From Bacteroidales bacterium (GTDB taxonomy: Bacteria; Bacteroidota; Bacteroidia; Bacteroidales; UBA1402), in contig JAFUIP010000015.1 of NCBI GenBank assembly GCA_017468435.1, positions 62,001-126,000 of the forward strand: DNA of 64,000 nucleotides. Reading direction: 5' to 3'. Of this stretch, positions 26,883-34,888 are shown piece after piece. Position 1 is the first letter of the stretch. Each line of letters starts with the position of its first letter. Below the pieces are notes generated by a model that saw nothing but the letters and a program-made list of their open reading frames with translations, made no database searches and was not told the DNA's origin. The translations under genes were made by a program, and so were the position numbers.

Positions 26883-27521
26883 ATGGCAGACAATTTCTTA
26901 GGCAACAAGATGGAGGAACATCTGGCCCGACAACAACATAGCAAGGCCGCCAAAACAACTCGGAGTTTCAATCAGTTGGTATTGGAAAACCGAAGCTACC
27001 GCGCTTTCGACAAAAGCTTCGAGGTGAACGAACATCATCTGCGGCGTATGCTGGAAGTCTGCAACAAAATCCCATCGGCCCGCAACCAGCAAGTGTTGCG
27101 TTATAGAATGGTCTGGGGTGAAGAGGCCGAAAAGTTGAATGCTTTTATTCGCTTAGGTGGTGCCCTGCCCGAACTGAATCTACCCGCGCCCGGCACGGAA
27201 CCAAGTGCCTACATCATTATTTGCAGCACGGTGGAAGAAAGTCGTTATGTCAGTGTAGATTTGGGCATTGCTGCGCAAACCATCTTGCTCAAAGCCGCCG
27301 ACATGGGCCTGAACGGCATCTGCATTGGTGCATTCAACAAGGCTGCCGTGACGGAAACGCTTGCCCTGCCCTGCGAACCACTGCTTCTGCTCGGCATTGG
27401 AAAAGGCGCTGAAAAAATCGTCCTCAGAGACATAGAAGCGGGAGAATCGCAAAATTATTATCGGGAAGAAGGCGTCCACGTGGTACCCAAACTCAGGTTG
27501 GAAGATTTATTGATACATTAA
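26883..27521 (+). CDS. Nitroreductase family protein
   Basis: A 212-residue flavoprotein. VLENRSYRAFDKSFEV is the N-terminal FMN-binding signature (R-S-x-R), CNKIPSARNQQVLRYR the second, and VDLGIAAQTILLKAADMGLNG the dimer/FMN helix. The substrate is not predictable; such enzymes reduce nitroaromatics, quinones or flavins with NAD(P)H. It lies three bases after ispF in the porV operon. Confidence 0.88.
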   Translation: MADNFLGNKMEEHLARQQHSKAAKTTRSFNQLVLENRSYRAFDKSFEVNEHHLRRMLEVCNKIPSARNQQVLRYRMVWGEEAEKLNAFIRLGGALPELNLPAPGTEPSAYIIICSTVEESRYVSVDLGIAAQTILLKAADMGLNGICIGAFNKAAVTETLALPCEPLLLLGIGKGAEKIVLRDIEAGESQNYYREEGVHVVPKLRLEDLLIH

Positions 27522-27533
27522 AAAAGACAGGAT

Positions 27534-28967
27534 ATGAAAAATGGCAAACAAACATTCAGTGTTATCACCATCGTATTATGCGTGGTCATTCTCGGTTTCG
27601 GACTTGGTTACGGTATTGGCTACATAGCTAGCAAATTGTTCCAACCCAAGGCCTTTTACAAAATCATCGATGAAAAGGCAGAAAAATTAGTGCCCGAAGC
27701 CAATTTCGACTTTGTGGAAGGAGAAACGTTTCCCGACGGAAGCCTCATTCCCGAATGGTTTCACGATTATACCCGCGTTAAACACGATGCCTCGATAAAG
27801 CAATACAATATCCGCAAATACGGCGTCAAGAACGACAGCACCCTGCTGCAAACCGAAGCCATACAGGCTGTTATCGACTCGGCTGCCAACAACGGTGGCG
27901 GTGTCATTTACGTTCCCAAAGGCACTTACCTGACGGCTTCGCTCTTCTTCAAACAGGGCACGCATCTGTATTTGGCCAAGGGCGCCGTGCTGAAAGCCAG
28001 CGACAACATCGGCGATTATCCCGTTATCGACACCCGCATGGAAGGTCAGATTCTGAAGTACTTCCCCGGCATTGTCAATGCTGACGGTGTGGATGGATTC
28101 AGCATCACAGGAGAGGGTATCATCAATGGTAATGGTTTGCAATTCTGGCGCTCGTTCTGGCAACGCAGAAAAGTGAACCGCAACTGTACCAACTTGGAAG
28201 AACTTCGTCCGCGACTCATTTATATTTCGAACAGTAAGAACGTGCAAATCAGCGGCATCAAGTTGGTGAACTCGCCTTTCTGGAACTCACATTTCTATCG
28301 TTGCGAGAACGTGAAGCTTTTCGACCTTTACATTTTTGCGCCCGTCAAGCCAGTGAAAGCGCCCAGCTCTGACGCCATCGACATTGATGTATGCACCAAC
28401 TTCTTGGTAAAGAACTGCTACATGGAAGTGAACGACGACGCGGTGGCCATGAAGGGCGGCAAAGGTCCTTGGGCCGACACTGATCCTAACAACGGTTCCA
28501 ACATCAACGTCATCATCGAAGATTGCACCTACGGTTTCTGCCACGGCGCCATCACCTTCGGAAGCGAATCGGTACACGACAGAAACATTGTGTTGCGTCG
28601 CTGCCAGCTGGATCATTGCAACCGTCTGCTTTGGCTGAAAATGCGTCCCGACACGCCCCAAAAGTACGAATACATCACGGTGGAAGACATCAGCGGCCAT
28701 GCCAATCACTTCCTCTACATTCGTCCTTGGACTCAGTTCTTCGACTTGAAAGACCGCAAGGACATTCCCATTTCGTACGGACAAAACGTCACCATGCGCA
28801 ACATCGACTTGGAATGCCAACATTTCTTCAACGTAAAATCGAGCGACCAATATGTGCTGAGCGACTTCACCTTCGAAAACATCAAGGTGAAAGCCACCGT
28901 CAACGGCGACATCGACAGCACGCTCATCCGTAACTTCGTTATCAACAACGTCATTGTCAACAAGTAA
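27534..28967 (+). CDS. Membrane-anchored GH28-type right-handed beta-helix protein
   Basis: A 477-residue protein. One N-terminal membrane helix (about 10-32) is not followed by a cleavage site, so it is probably anchored in the inner membrane with the enzyme part in the periplasm. The rest has the polygalacturonase-like opening (AIQAVIDSAANNGGGVIYVPKG) and a right-handed beta-helix. Active-site counterparts of GH28 are seen: SDAIDIDVCTN, VNDDAVAMKGG and CHGAITFGSE. Pectin-type glycans are the usual family substrates; here no other polysaccharide genes are near, so the substrate is open. Confidence 0.8.
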   Translation: MKNGKQTFSVITIVLCVVILGFGLGYGIGYIASKLFQPKAFYKIIDEKAEKLVPEANFDFVEGETFPDGSLIPEWFHDYTRVKHDASIKQYNIRKYGVKNDSTLLQTEAIQAVIDSAANNGGGVIYVPKGTYLTASLFFKQGTHLYLAKGAVLKASDNIGDYPVIDTRMEGQILKYFPGIVNADGVDGFSITGEGIINGNGLQFWRSFWQRRKVNRNCTNLEELRPRLIYISNSKNVQISGIKLVNSPFWNSHFYRCENVKLFDLYIFAPVKPVKAPSSDAIDIDVCTNFLVKNCYMEVNDDAVAMKGGKGPWADTDPNNGSNINVIIEDCTYGFCHGAITFGSESVHDRNIVLRRCQLDHCNRLLWLKMRPDTPQKYEYITVEDISGHANHFLYIRPWTQFFDLKDRKDIPISYGQNVTMRNIDLECQHFFNVKSSDQYVLSDFTFENIKVKATVNGDIDSTLIRNFVINNVIVNK

Positions 28968-28970
28968 GCC

Positions 28971-29648
28971 ATGTCACAGCATCATACAGAGAAAATGCGC
29001 TGCCCGAAATGCGGGGCCCAGGGCGAAATGACCATTTGGGACAGCATCAACGTACAGCTCAATCCGGAGTTGAAAGAGGGCATCATGGACGAAAGCCTGT
29101 TTTTTTGGACTTGCCCCGACTGCGGACACAAGGTTTATGTCACTTTCGGCACGCTGTATCACGACGTGGGCAGCCAGTTCATGCTGTTTTTCGACCATAA
29201 AACGGAAGACAACGACATCAGCGAAGACGCTTTTCCCGACAGCGAAGAATTCCAACAGTTCAACAAAAATTATCGCCTGCGTTACGTACACGGCATTCAT
29301 GCCCTGAAGGAAAAAATCTTCATTTTCGACGAAGGACTTTCCGACATCGTGGTGGAATTGTTGAAATATTTTGTGCGCAACCAAGTGATTCGCATCAACG
29401 AGAGCGACCCGAATTTCCTTATCGGCAAGGCCATCTACTTCACCAACCTGAGCGACGACGGCGAGCAACTCATCTTTGCCATCGTCTCAGCTCGCAAAGG
29501 CGTGGTGGCTCATTTCGCGCTGAGCATGGATCTGTACGAACAATGTCTGCAGAAGTCTATTCTGGACGAACGTTTCAAACAAGAGAAGAACTGCATCATG
29601 AATATCTGTTACGAATGGATTGATGCCAAACTAAGAGCTGCCAAGTAA
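28971..29648 (+). CDS. CpXC-domain protein
   Basis: A 225-residue cytoplasmic protein. Two zinc-knuckle pairs, CPKC near residue 11 and CPDC near residue 50, define the CpXC family, whose function is unknown. The rest is a mixed fold with no recognised motif. It starts three bases after the GH28 stop and is the last gene of the porV operon; a hairpin follows. Confidence 0.8.
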   Translation: MSQHHTEKMRCPKCGAQGEMTIWDSINVQLNPELKEGIMDESLFFWTCPDCGHKVYVTFGTLYHDVGSQFMLFFDHKTEDNDISEDAFPDSEEFQQFNKNYRLRYVHGIHALKEKIFIFDEGLSDIVVELLKYFVRNQVIRINESDPNFLIGKAIYFTNLSDDGEQLIFAIVSARKGVVAHFALSMDLYEQCLQKSILDERFKQEKNCIMNICYEWIDAKLRAAK

Positions 29649-29710
29649 ATAGATTTTCACCCCTTATATGCGATAAATTCCCCCAAAACGGCTGGTTTTT
29701 ATCCCATCAC

Positions 29711-29750
29711 AAGCCTCCGCTATCCCCTTTATTTTAGAGGGCGGGGGCTT
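29711..29750 (+). terminator. Hairpin ending the porV operon
   Basis: AAGCCTCCGC (29711-29720) pairs with GCGGGGGCTT (29741-29750) with one G-U pair. The T-tract is weak and the fabH -7 box begins six bases later. Confidence 0.65.
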
Positions 29751-29755
29751 TGCTC

Positions 29756-29763
29756 TACTTTTG
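29756..29763 (+). promoter_or_regulatory. -7 box of the fabH promoter
   Basis: TACTTTTG matches TAnnTTTG; the -33 element would fall within the terminator stem (TTTA near 29733). About 70 bases of leader precede fabH. Confidence 0.55.
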
Positions 29764-29832
29764 TATCGCCTTTCGTGGATTGGTTCTTTGCCATCCATTG
29801 AAAAAGGAGATCAATTTATTATTTATAGAGGA

Positions 29833-30783
29833 ATGAAAATTTTAGGAACAGGCTCGGCTTTGCCCAAGATGACGCTGACCAACGACATGCTGACGCAGTA
29901 TTTCGACACCAGCGATGCGTGGATTTCGTCGCGCACGGGCATCAAGCAACGACAAGTCATGTCGGACGAGCATTTGGAAGACCTGGCCGCCGAGGCGAGC
30001 AGGCATGCTTTGGAAAACGCAGGATTGACAGCCACCGATTTGGACTTCATCATTTGCTCCAACGTATTGGACGAATTCATCAGCCCGCCATTGGGTTGCA
30101 GGGTGCAAAGCCTTATCGGAGCTCAGTGTCCGAGCATCAACATGAATGGTGCGTGCGCCGGATTCATTTTTGCCCTGAACACGGCCGAAGCCTACATTAA
30201 AAGCGGTATAGCCAAACACATCTTGGTACTGGCTGCCGAAATGCCCACGCGCATGGTCGATTGGACCGAACGAGGCACTGCCGTTCTTTTTGGCGATGGT
30301 GCAGGTGCCATGGTAGTGGGCGAAGGTTCGCAGCTGAAAGCCGTTCATCTGGCCACCAAAAGTGCCATAGATTGTCTGTATCAAAAGCAATTTATCAACT
30401 CAACACCCTTCGACATCCAGGAAGCCAACAAGAAAAGCGCCTTGCAGATGGAAGGACGCGAAGTGTTCAAATTGGCCGTTTCGTCTGCCATGAAAGATAT
30501 TCAGGCATTGATGACGGAATTTAAGTTGGAGAGCAAAGACATTCAGCACTACATCCTGCATCAGGCCAATACGCGTATTCTCGACAGTATCTGTCTGAAT
30601 CTGAAGGAAGACAAAAGCAAGTTTCACCAGAATATCCAGCGCACGGGTAACACCTCGTCGGCCAGTATTCCCATCCTTATGGACGAATTGAACCGGGAAG
30701 GAAAACTGAAAGAGGGCGATCGTCTTATCTTGAGCGCCTTCGGCGCGGGATTTTCAACGGGAACCTGCCTTTTGCAATGGTAA
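29833..30783 (+). CDS. fabH: 3-oxoacyl-ACP synthase III (KASIII)
   Basis: A 316-residue enzyme that condenses acetyl-CoA with malonyl-ACP to start fatty acid synthesis. The catalytic triad is intact: Cys108 in NGACAGF, His243 in LHQANTR and Asn273 in TGNTSSASIP. The start at 29833 gives the usual N-terminus MKILGTGSALP; the open extension upstream covers the promoter. The first gene of a block coding for the whole elongation cycle. Confidence 0.95.
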   Translation: MKILGTGSALPKMTLTNDMLTQYFDTSDAWISSRTGIKQRQVMSDEHLEDLAAEASRHALENAGLTATDLDFIICSNVLDEFISPPLGCRVQSLIGAQCPSINMNGACAGFIFALNTAEAYIKSGIAKHILVLAAEMPTRMVDWTERGTAVLFGDGAGAMVVGEGSQLKAVHLATKSAIDCLYQKQFINSTPFDIQEANKKSALQMEGREVFKLAVSSAMKDIQALMTEFKLESKDIQHYILHQANTRILDSICLNLKEDKSKFHQNIQRTGNTSSASIPILMDELNREGKLKEGDRLILSAFGAGFSTGTCLLQW

Positions 30784-30784
30784 C

Positions 30785-30813
30785 TTGCTTCGTGGAAAAT
30801 TTTGTTAACTTTG
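30785..30813 (+). promoter_or_regulatory. Promoter of fabK-fabF-fabZ-fabG
   Basis: TTG at 30785-30787, 18 bases, TAACTTTG at 30806-30813. It lies immediately after the fabH stop, so the fabK group can be expressed separately from fabH. Confidence 0.7.
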
Positions 30814-30842
30814 CCCACGATTAACCTATAAAACACAAGACA

Positions 30843-31778
30843 ATGAAAACAAGAATTACTGATTTATTACATATCGAATATCCTATTATTCAAGGTGGTA
30901 TGGCTTGGGTAGCCGATGCAAGTCTGGCCAGTGCCGTATCGAATGCCGGCGGTTTGGGTATCATTTCGTCCATTTATGGAGGCGCCGAAGCCGTGCGCGA
31001 AGAAATACGTAAATGCAAAAAACTCACCGACAAGCCTTTCGGTGTCAACATCATGTTGCAAGACCGCTTCGCCGAAGAAGTGGCCAAAATCGTAATTGAA
31101 GAAAAAGTGCCCGTAGTGACCACCGGAGCCGGTTCGCCCGCGAAATATATGCCCGCCTGGTTGGAAGCCGGCATCAAGGTAATTCCCGTAGTGGCTGCCG
31201 CAGCCTTGGCCATCCGCATGGAAAGAATAGGCGCTTGCGCCATCATTGCCGAAGGTGCCGAGTCGGGAGGTCATATCGGTGAAATGAACACCATGGCCTT
31301 GGTTCCGCAAATTTGCGACGCCGTTTCTGTGCCTGTCATTGCTGCCGGTGGTATTGCCGATGGTAGAGGTTTGGCCGCCGCGTTCATGCTGGGCGCCGAA
31401 GCCGTTCAATGTGGCACCTGCTTCCTCGTGGCCGAAGAATGCACCATTCACGACAATTATAAACAAAAAGTATTGAAAGCGGCCGGCACCGACACTGCCG
31501 TTACCGGAAAAACATTGGGTCACCCGGTGCGCGCCATCAAGAGCCCCTTCACCCGTAACTTTGCCGAATTGGAAAAGAATCCCAACAGCACGCCCGAAGA
31601 AATCATGGCATTCGGAGCCGGATCTTTGCGCAAAGCCGCTCGCGAAGGCAACGAGGCCGAAGGTAGCTTCATGGCCGGACAGAGCGCCGGCTTGGCCAAC
31701 AGCATCAGACCGGCCAAGGAAATCATCGACAACATGGTACATCAGGCCGAAGAAATCATGGCAAAATTTGCCCTCTAA
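30843..31778 (+). CDS. fabK: Enoyl-ACP reductase II (FabK)
   Basis: A 311-residue FMN-dependent TIM-barrel enzyme that reduces trans-2-enoyl-ACP, the last step of each elongation round. YPIIQGGMAWVADASLASAV, the GAGSPAKYM loop, AEGAESGGHIGE and AAGGIADGRGLAAAFMLGA are typical of FabK. The related nitronate monooxygenases share the fold, but the fab neighbours make FabK much more likely. FabK-type reductases are generally insensitive to triclosan, unlike FabI. Confidence 0.92.
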   Translation: MKTRITDLLHIEYPIIQGGMAWVADASLASAVSNAGGLGIISSIYGGAEAVREEIRKCKKLTDKPFGVNIMLQDRFAEEVAKIVIEEKVPVVTTGAGSPAKYMPAWLEAGIKVIPVVAAAALAIRMERIGACAIIAEGAESGGHIGEMNTMALVPQICDAVSVPVIAAGGIADGRGLAAAFMLGAEAVQCGTCFLVAEECTIHDNYKQKVLKAAGTDTAVTGKTLGHPVRAIKSPFTRNFAELEKNPNSTPEEIMAFGAGSLRKAAREGNEAEGSFMAGQSAGLANSIRPAKEIIDNMVHQAEEIMAKFAL

Positions 31779-31807
31779 TCCATTTTAAAACAAACACTTA
31801 AGAAGAA

Positions 31808-33043
31808 ATGAAAAGAGTAGTTATTACCGGTGTCGGAGCCATCACTCCCATCGGCAACAATATTGATACATTCTGGAACAACCTCCTTGCCGGCACTTGC
31901 GGCATCGATTTCATCAAGTCTTTCCCCACCGACGATATTCCTGTGAAAGTGGCCGGCGAAGTGAAGGACTTCGTTCCCACCGAACATGGCATGGATGCCG
32001 GATCTGTCAGACGTAGCGACCGTTATTCGCAGTTTGCCATGTGCGCTGCCAACCAAGCCGTTGCCGACAGCGGCATCAAAGATCAAATAGAACCCGAACG
32101 TTTCGGTGTGTACGTAGGTTCCGGTATCGGTGGCATGCATACCTTTGTCAACGAAACCGAAAAATTGCTCACCAAGGGACCGAAGATGATTTCTCCCCTC
32201 TTTGTGCCCATGATGATTTCTAACATTGCTTCGGGAAACATTGCCATCGCCCATAATGCGCAAGGCCCTTGCTTGCCCGTGGTAACAGCTTGTGCCACAG
32301 GTTCTCACGCCATCGGAGAAGCTTATCGTTGCATTGCCGGAGGTTTTGCTGACGCCATCATTGCCGGAGGCGCGGAAGCCAGCGTACATCCTTTGTCTGT
32401 GGGTGGTTTCATGAACAGTAAGGCCCTGAGCCGCAGCGAAGATCCCCTGAAAGCATCCATTCCTTTCGATGCCGAACGCAGCGGATTTGTCATTGCCGAA
32501 GGCGCCGGTGTTTTGGTGCTGGAAGAATACGAACACGCCATGGCCCGCGGTGCCAAGATCTATGCCGAAATCTGCGGTTACGGAAACACCTGCGACGCTT
32601 ATCATTACACGGCTCCCCGTCCTGATGGTTCTTGCGCCGCACGCGCCATTAAAATAGCTTTGGACCAAGCCGGTTTCGATGCAGAGAAAGATGTGCTGCA
32701 CATCAATGCGCACGGCACGAGCACGCCGCTGAACGACAAGTCGGAAACTCAGGCCTTCAAGTTGGCCTTGGGCGAAGAAGCCGCTCGCAAAGCGCATATC
32801 TGCTCTACCAAATCGATGACTGGACACATGTTGGGTGCCGCCGGCGCCGTGGAAGTAATTGCTGCAGCCCTCGCCCTGAAGAACGGCATCGTACCGCCCA
32901 CCATCGGTCTGAATACGCCCGACCCCGAATGCGATTTGAACTACACGCCCAATAAAGCTGAAAAAGTAGCGCTTACCGCAGCCATCTCCACCTCGCTCGG
33001 ATTTGGTGGACACAATGCCTGCATCGCCTTGAGAAAAATCTAA
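31808..33043 (+). CDS. fabF: 3-oxoacyl-ACP synthase II (KASII)
   Basis: A 411-residue condensing enzyme of chain elongation. The Cys-His-His triad is visible: Cys162 (TACATGSHA), His302 (NAHGTSTPLND) and His340 (SMTGHMLGAAGA). Full length, with the standard KRVVITGVGAITPIG start. It follows fabK by 29 bases. Confidence 0.96.
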   Translation: MKRVVITGVGAITPIGNNIDTFWNNLLAGTCGIDFIKSFPTDDIPVKVAGEVKDFVPTEHGMDAGSVRRSDRYSQFAMCAANQAVADSGIKDQIEPERFGVYVGSGIGGMHTFVNETEKLLTKGPKMISPLFVPMMISNIASGNIAIAHNAQGPCLPVVTACATGSHAIGEAYRCIAGGFADAIIAGGAEASVHPLSVGGFMNSKALSRSEDPLKASIPFDAERSGFVIAEGAGVLVLEEYEHAMARGAKIYAEICGYGNTCDAYHYTAPRPDGSCAARAIKIALDQAGFDAEKDVLHINAHGTSTPLNDKSETQAFKLALGEEAARKAHICSTKSMTGHMLGAAGAVEVIAAALALKNGIVPPTIGLNTPDPECDLNYTPNKAEKVALTAAISTSLGFGGHNACIALRKI

Positions 33044-33060
33044 ACCCTTTATTGAATAAC

Positions 33061-33510
33061 ATGAAAAGAGACGAAATCAAACAATTGTTGCCCCACCGCG
33101 AACCCATGTTGCTGGTGGACGAAATGGAAATCGATGAAAACAAGATTGCTCACGGAAAATATACCGTGAAAGGTGATGAGCATTTTCTGCAGGGACATTT
33201 CCCCGGTCATCCCGTGGTGCCTGGCGTTATTCTCTGCGAAATCATGGGACAATGCAGCGCCCTGCTGGTACAAGAACATTTGGTTGGCAAAACGCCTTTC
33301 TTCACCGGCATGGACAAGGTTCGTTTCCCGGCGTCGGTTTATCCGGGTGATACCATCGAAGTGACCGGAAGCATTGCCATGAGCCGAGGTATGTTCTTCT
33401 TCATCGATGCCAAAGCAGAAGTAAGAGGAAAATTATGTTCAGAGGCGCGTCTGTCTTTCGCCTTGGTCGATAACAACAAACTCGACGAAAGAGAAGCCGC
33501 AGCCAAATAA
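33061..33510 (+). CDS. fabZ: 3-hydroxyacyl-ACP dehydratase
   Basis: A 149-residue hot-dog-fold dehydratase. The start is ATG 33061; a TTG nine bases upstream is less likely. The active-site His46 (GHFPGHPVVPG) and Glu60 (LCEIMGQ) have the spacing of FabZ. It is a stand-alone FabZ, not the LpxC-FabZ fusion common in Bacteroidetes lipid A clusters, and its place in a fab operon points to bulk fatty acid synthesis. Confidence 0.93.
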   Translation: MKRDEIKQLLPHREPMLLVDEMEIDENKIAHGKYTVKGDEHFLQGHFPGHPVVPGVILCEIMGQCSALLVQEHLVGKTPFFTGMDKVRFPASVYPGDTIEVTGSIAMSRGMFFFIDAKAEVRGKLCSEARLSFALVDNNKLDEREAAAK

Positions 33511-33522
33511 GTTTTAATCACT

Positions 33523-34263
33523 ATGAAACTGTTAGAAAACAAAGTAGCGCTGATTACCGGCGCAGCCAGAGGTATCGGAAAAGCATTGGCTTTGAAATTT
33601 GCCTCAGAAGGCGCAGCCATTGCCTTCACCGACATCAGAGAAGATGAAAATTTCAACAAGACCCTGAGCGAACTGCAAGCCTTGGGCGTACAGGCAAAGG
33701 GTTACGTGTCGAACGCTGCCAATTTCGATGAGACGCACGAAGTGGTGAAACAGATTGTAGCCGACTTTGGCCGTATCGATGTCTTGGTAAACAATGCCGG
33801 CATCACCCGCGACGGCCTGCTGCTCCGCATGAGCGAAGAACAATGGGACGCCGTTCTCACGGTAAATCTGAAATCGGCTTTCAACTTCTGTCACGCCGTT
33901 GTCCCTATCATGATGCGCCAAAAAGGCGGCAGCATCATCAATATGTCGTCGGTAGTGGGCGTGGGCGGTAACGCCGGACAATGCAACTACTCGGCTTCCA
34001 AGGCCGGTATGATTGGTCTGGCTAAGTCTATCGCCAAAGAAATGGGTGCCAAGGGAATCCGTGCCAACGCCATCGCTCCGGGATTCATCATCACCGAAAT
34101 GACCGGCCAGTTGAGCGAAGAAATCAAGGCTCAATGGATGAAGACCATTCCCCTGCGTCGCGGCGGTACGCCCGAAGATATTGCCAATGTGGCCACCTTC
34201 TTGGCCAGCGACATGTCGAGCTACGTTACCGGACAGGTCATCCAAGTGGACGGTGGCATGTAA
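33523..34263 (+). CDS. fabG: 3-oxoacyl-ACP reductase
   Basis: A 246-residue short-chain dehydrogenase that reduces 3-oxoacyl-ACP with NADPH. The nucleotide motif GAARGIGKA, NNAGITRDGLL and the catalytic Ser143-Tyr156-Lys160 (same spacing as E. coli FabG) are present. The last gene of the operon; the terminator lies about 290 bases further on, beyond a repeat array. Confidence 0.95.
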   Translation: MKLLENKVALITGAARGIGKALALKFASEGAAIAFTDIREDENFNKTLSELQALGVQAKGYVSNAANFDETHEVVKQIVADFGRIDVLVNNAGITRDGLLLRMSEEQWDAVLTVNLKSAFNFCHAVVPIMMRQKGGSIINMSSVVGVGGNAGQCNYSASKAGMIGLAKSIAKEMGAKGIRANAIAPGFIITEMTGQLSEEIKAQWMKTIPLRRGGTPEDIANVATFLASDMSSYVTGQVIQVDGGM

Positions 34264-34265
34264 CA

Positions 34266-34319
34266 CAAAGTCTGCGATCACGCGCCATCTGCCAAAGTCT
34301 GCGATCACGCGCCATCTGC
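34266..34319. repeat. Perfect 27-bp tandem duplication after fabG
   Basis: Two identical 27-base units, 34266-34292 and 34293-34319, begin two bases after the fabG stop. The second unit is also the outer arm of palindromic element A. Confidence 0.9.
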
Positions 34320-34417
34320 GGCGCCCGCTTCGGCTCATCCTCGGTCACGTACGCCAGTACGCTCCCGTCGTCTTCGCCTCGCGGCCACCACAGCTGACGC
34401 ATTCTCGCAAACTTTGC
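34293..34417 (-). repeat. Palindromic element, copy A (inverted)
   Basis: An imperfect palindrome of about 125 bases. The outer arms pair over CAAAGTnTGCGA and CGnCAnCTGnGGnG, and the centre (read on the minus strand) is CGTAC-TGGC-GTACG flanked by GGGAG and TGACCGAG. It is the same element as copies B and C, in the opposite orientation and with different outer arms. Confidence 0.7.
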
Positions 34418-34419
34418 TC

Positions 34420-34505
34420 GCGCTGAGGAGCTCGTCGCACTGATAATCTTGCTTGTGCCGAGGAGAAGATTGCACTGAATGAGCTTATTGCACCGAGAAG
34501 CCTGC
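34420..34505. repeat. Degenerate repeat tract
   Basis: Weak repeats of a pattern resembling TTGC...GCCGAGGAG/GCACTGA with a period near 27-28 bases. No gene is visible. Confidence 0.35.
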
Positions 34506-34545
34506 CAACGTGTGAGCAAGGCTGTACGGCGCAGATTTTTAAAAT

Positions 34546-34580
34546 AGGAAGTTGCTTAACGGCAGCTTCCTTTCTTATTT
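34546..34580 (+). terminator. Terminator of the fab operon
   Basis: AGGAAGTTGC (34546-34555), a six-base loop, GCAGCTTCCT (34562-34571, one G-U pair), then a T-rich tract. Confidence 0.75.
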
Positions 34581-34590
34581 TACCCTGACA

Positions 34591-34735
34591 CGAGCGAGCC
34601 CTCTTCAAAAGTGAAACGAAAAATTTGTCAGAATCGGTGAAATGGCGTGGCATTGAGATTTGAGGCGAAGGGAGTTTACTGAAGTAAATGACCGAGCCGC
34701 AATATCGAAAAATGGCGCGCCAGTTCGCCCGGTCA
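34591..34735 (+). repeat. Palindromic element, copy B
   Basis: It aligns with copy C at a 145-base offset: shared ATTTGTCAGAATCGGTGAAA, then the core TTTAC-TGAA-GTAAA with GGGAG before and TGACCGAGCC after. The core stem keeps pairing although two base pairs differ from copy C. Confidence 0.75.
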
Positions 34736-34888
34736 CTTCACGAACCTCTTCCGAAATGAAACGAAAGATTTGTCAGAATCGGTGAAATACGGTGGCGACA
34801 AGTTGCGAGGCGACGGGAGCGTACTGAAGTACGTGACCGAGCCGAGCAACGCAGGCGGCGCCGTAGTTCGCCGATTATCACAAATCTT
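34736..34888 (+). repeat. Palindromic element, copy C
   Basis: An imperfect palindrome centred on CGTAC-TGAA-GTACG (about 34820-34833). The two arms can be aligned over about 57 bases each without gaps, best at the outer ends (GAAAGATTTGT and its complement). The right arm includes the last codons of the acyltransferase gene on the minus strand. Confidence 0.75.

Noticed and set aside
30867..31742. 291-codon minus-strand frame opposite fabK
   Set aside because: A codon-bias shadow; fabK has all family motifs.
31775..33013. 412-codon minus-strand frame opposite fabF
   Set aside because: A codon-bias shadow; fabF carries the complete catalytic triad.
34264..34545. Short plus- and minus-strand frames in the post-fabG region as genes
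   Set aside because: They consist of repeat sequence read in arbitrary frames, with no initiation signals.
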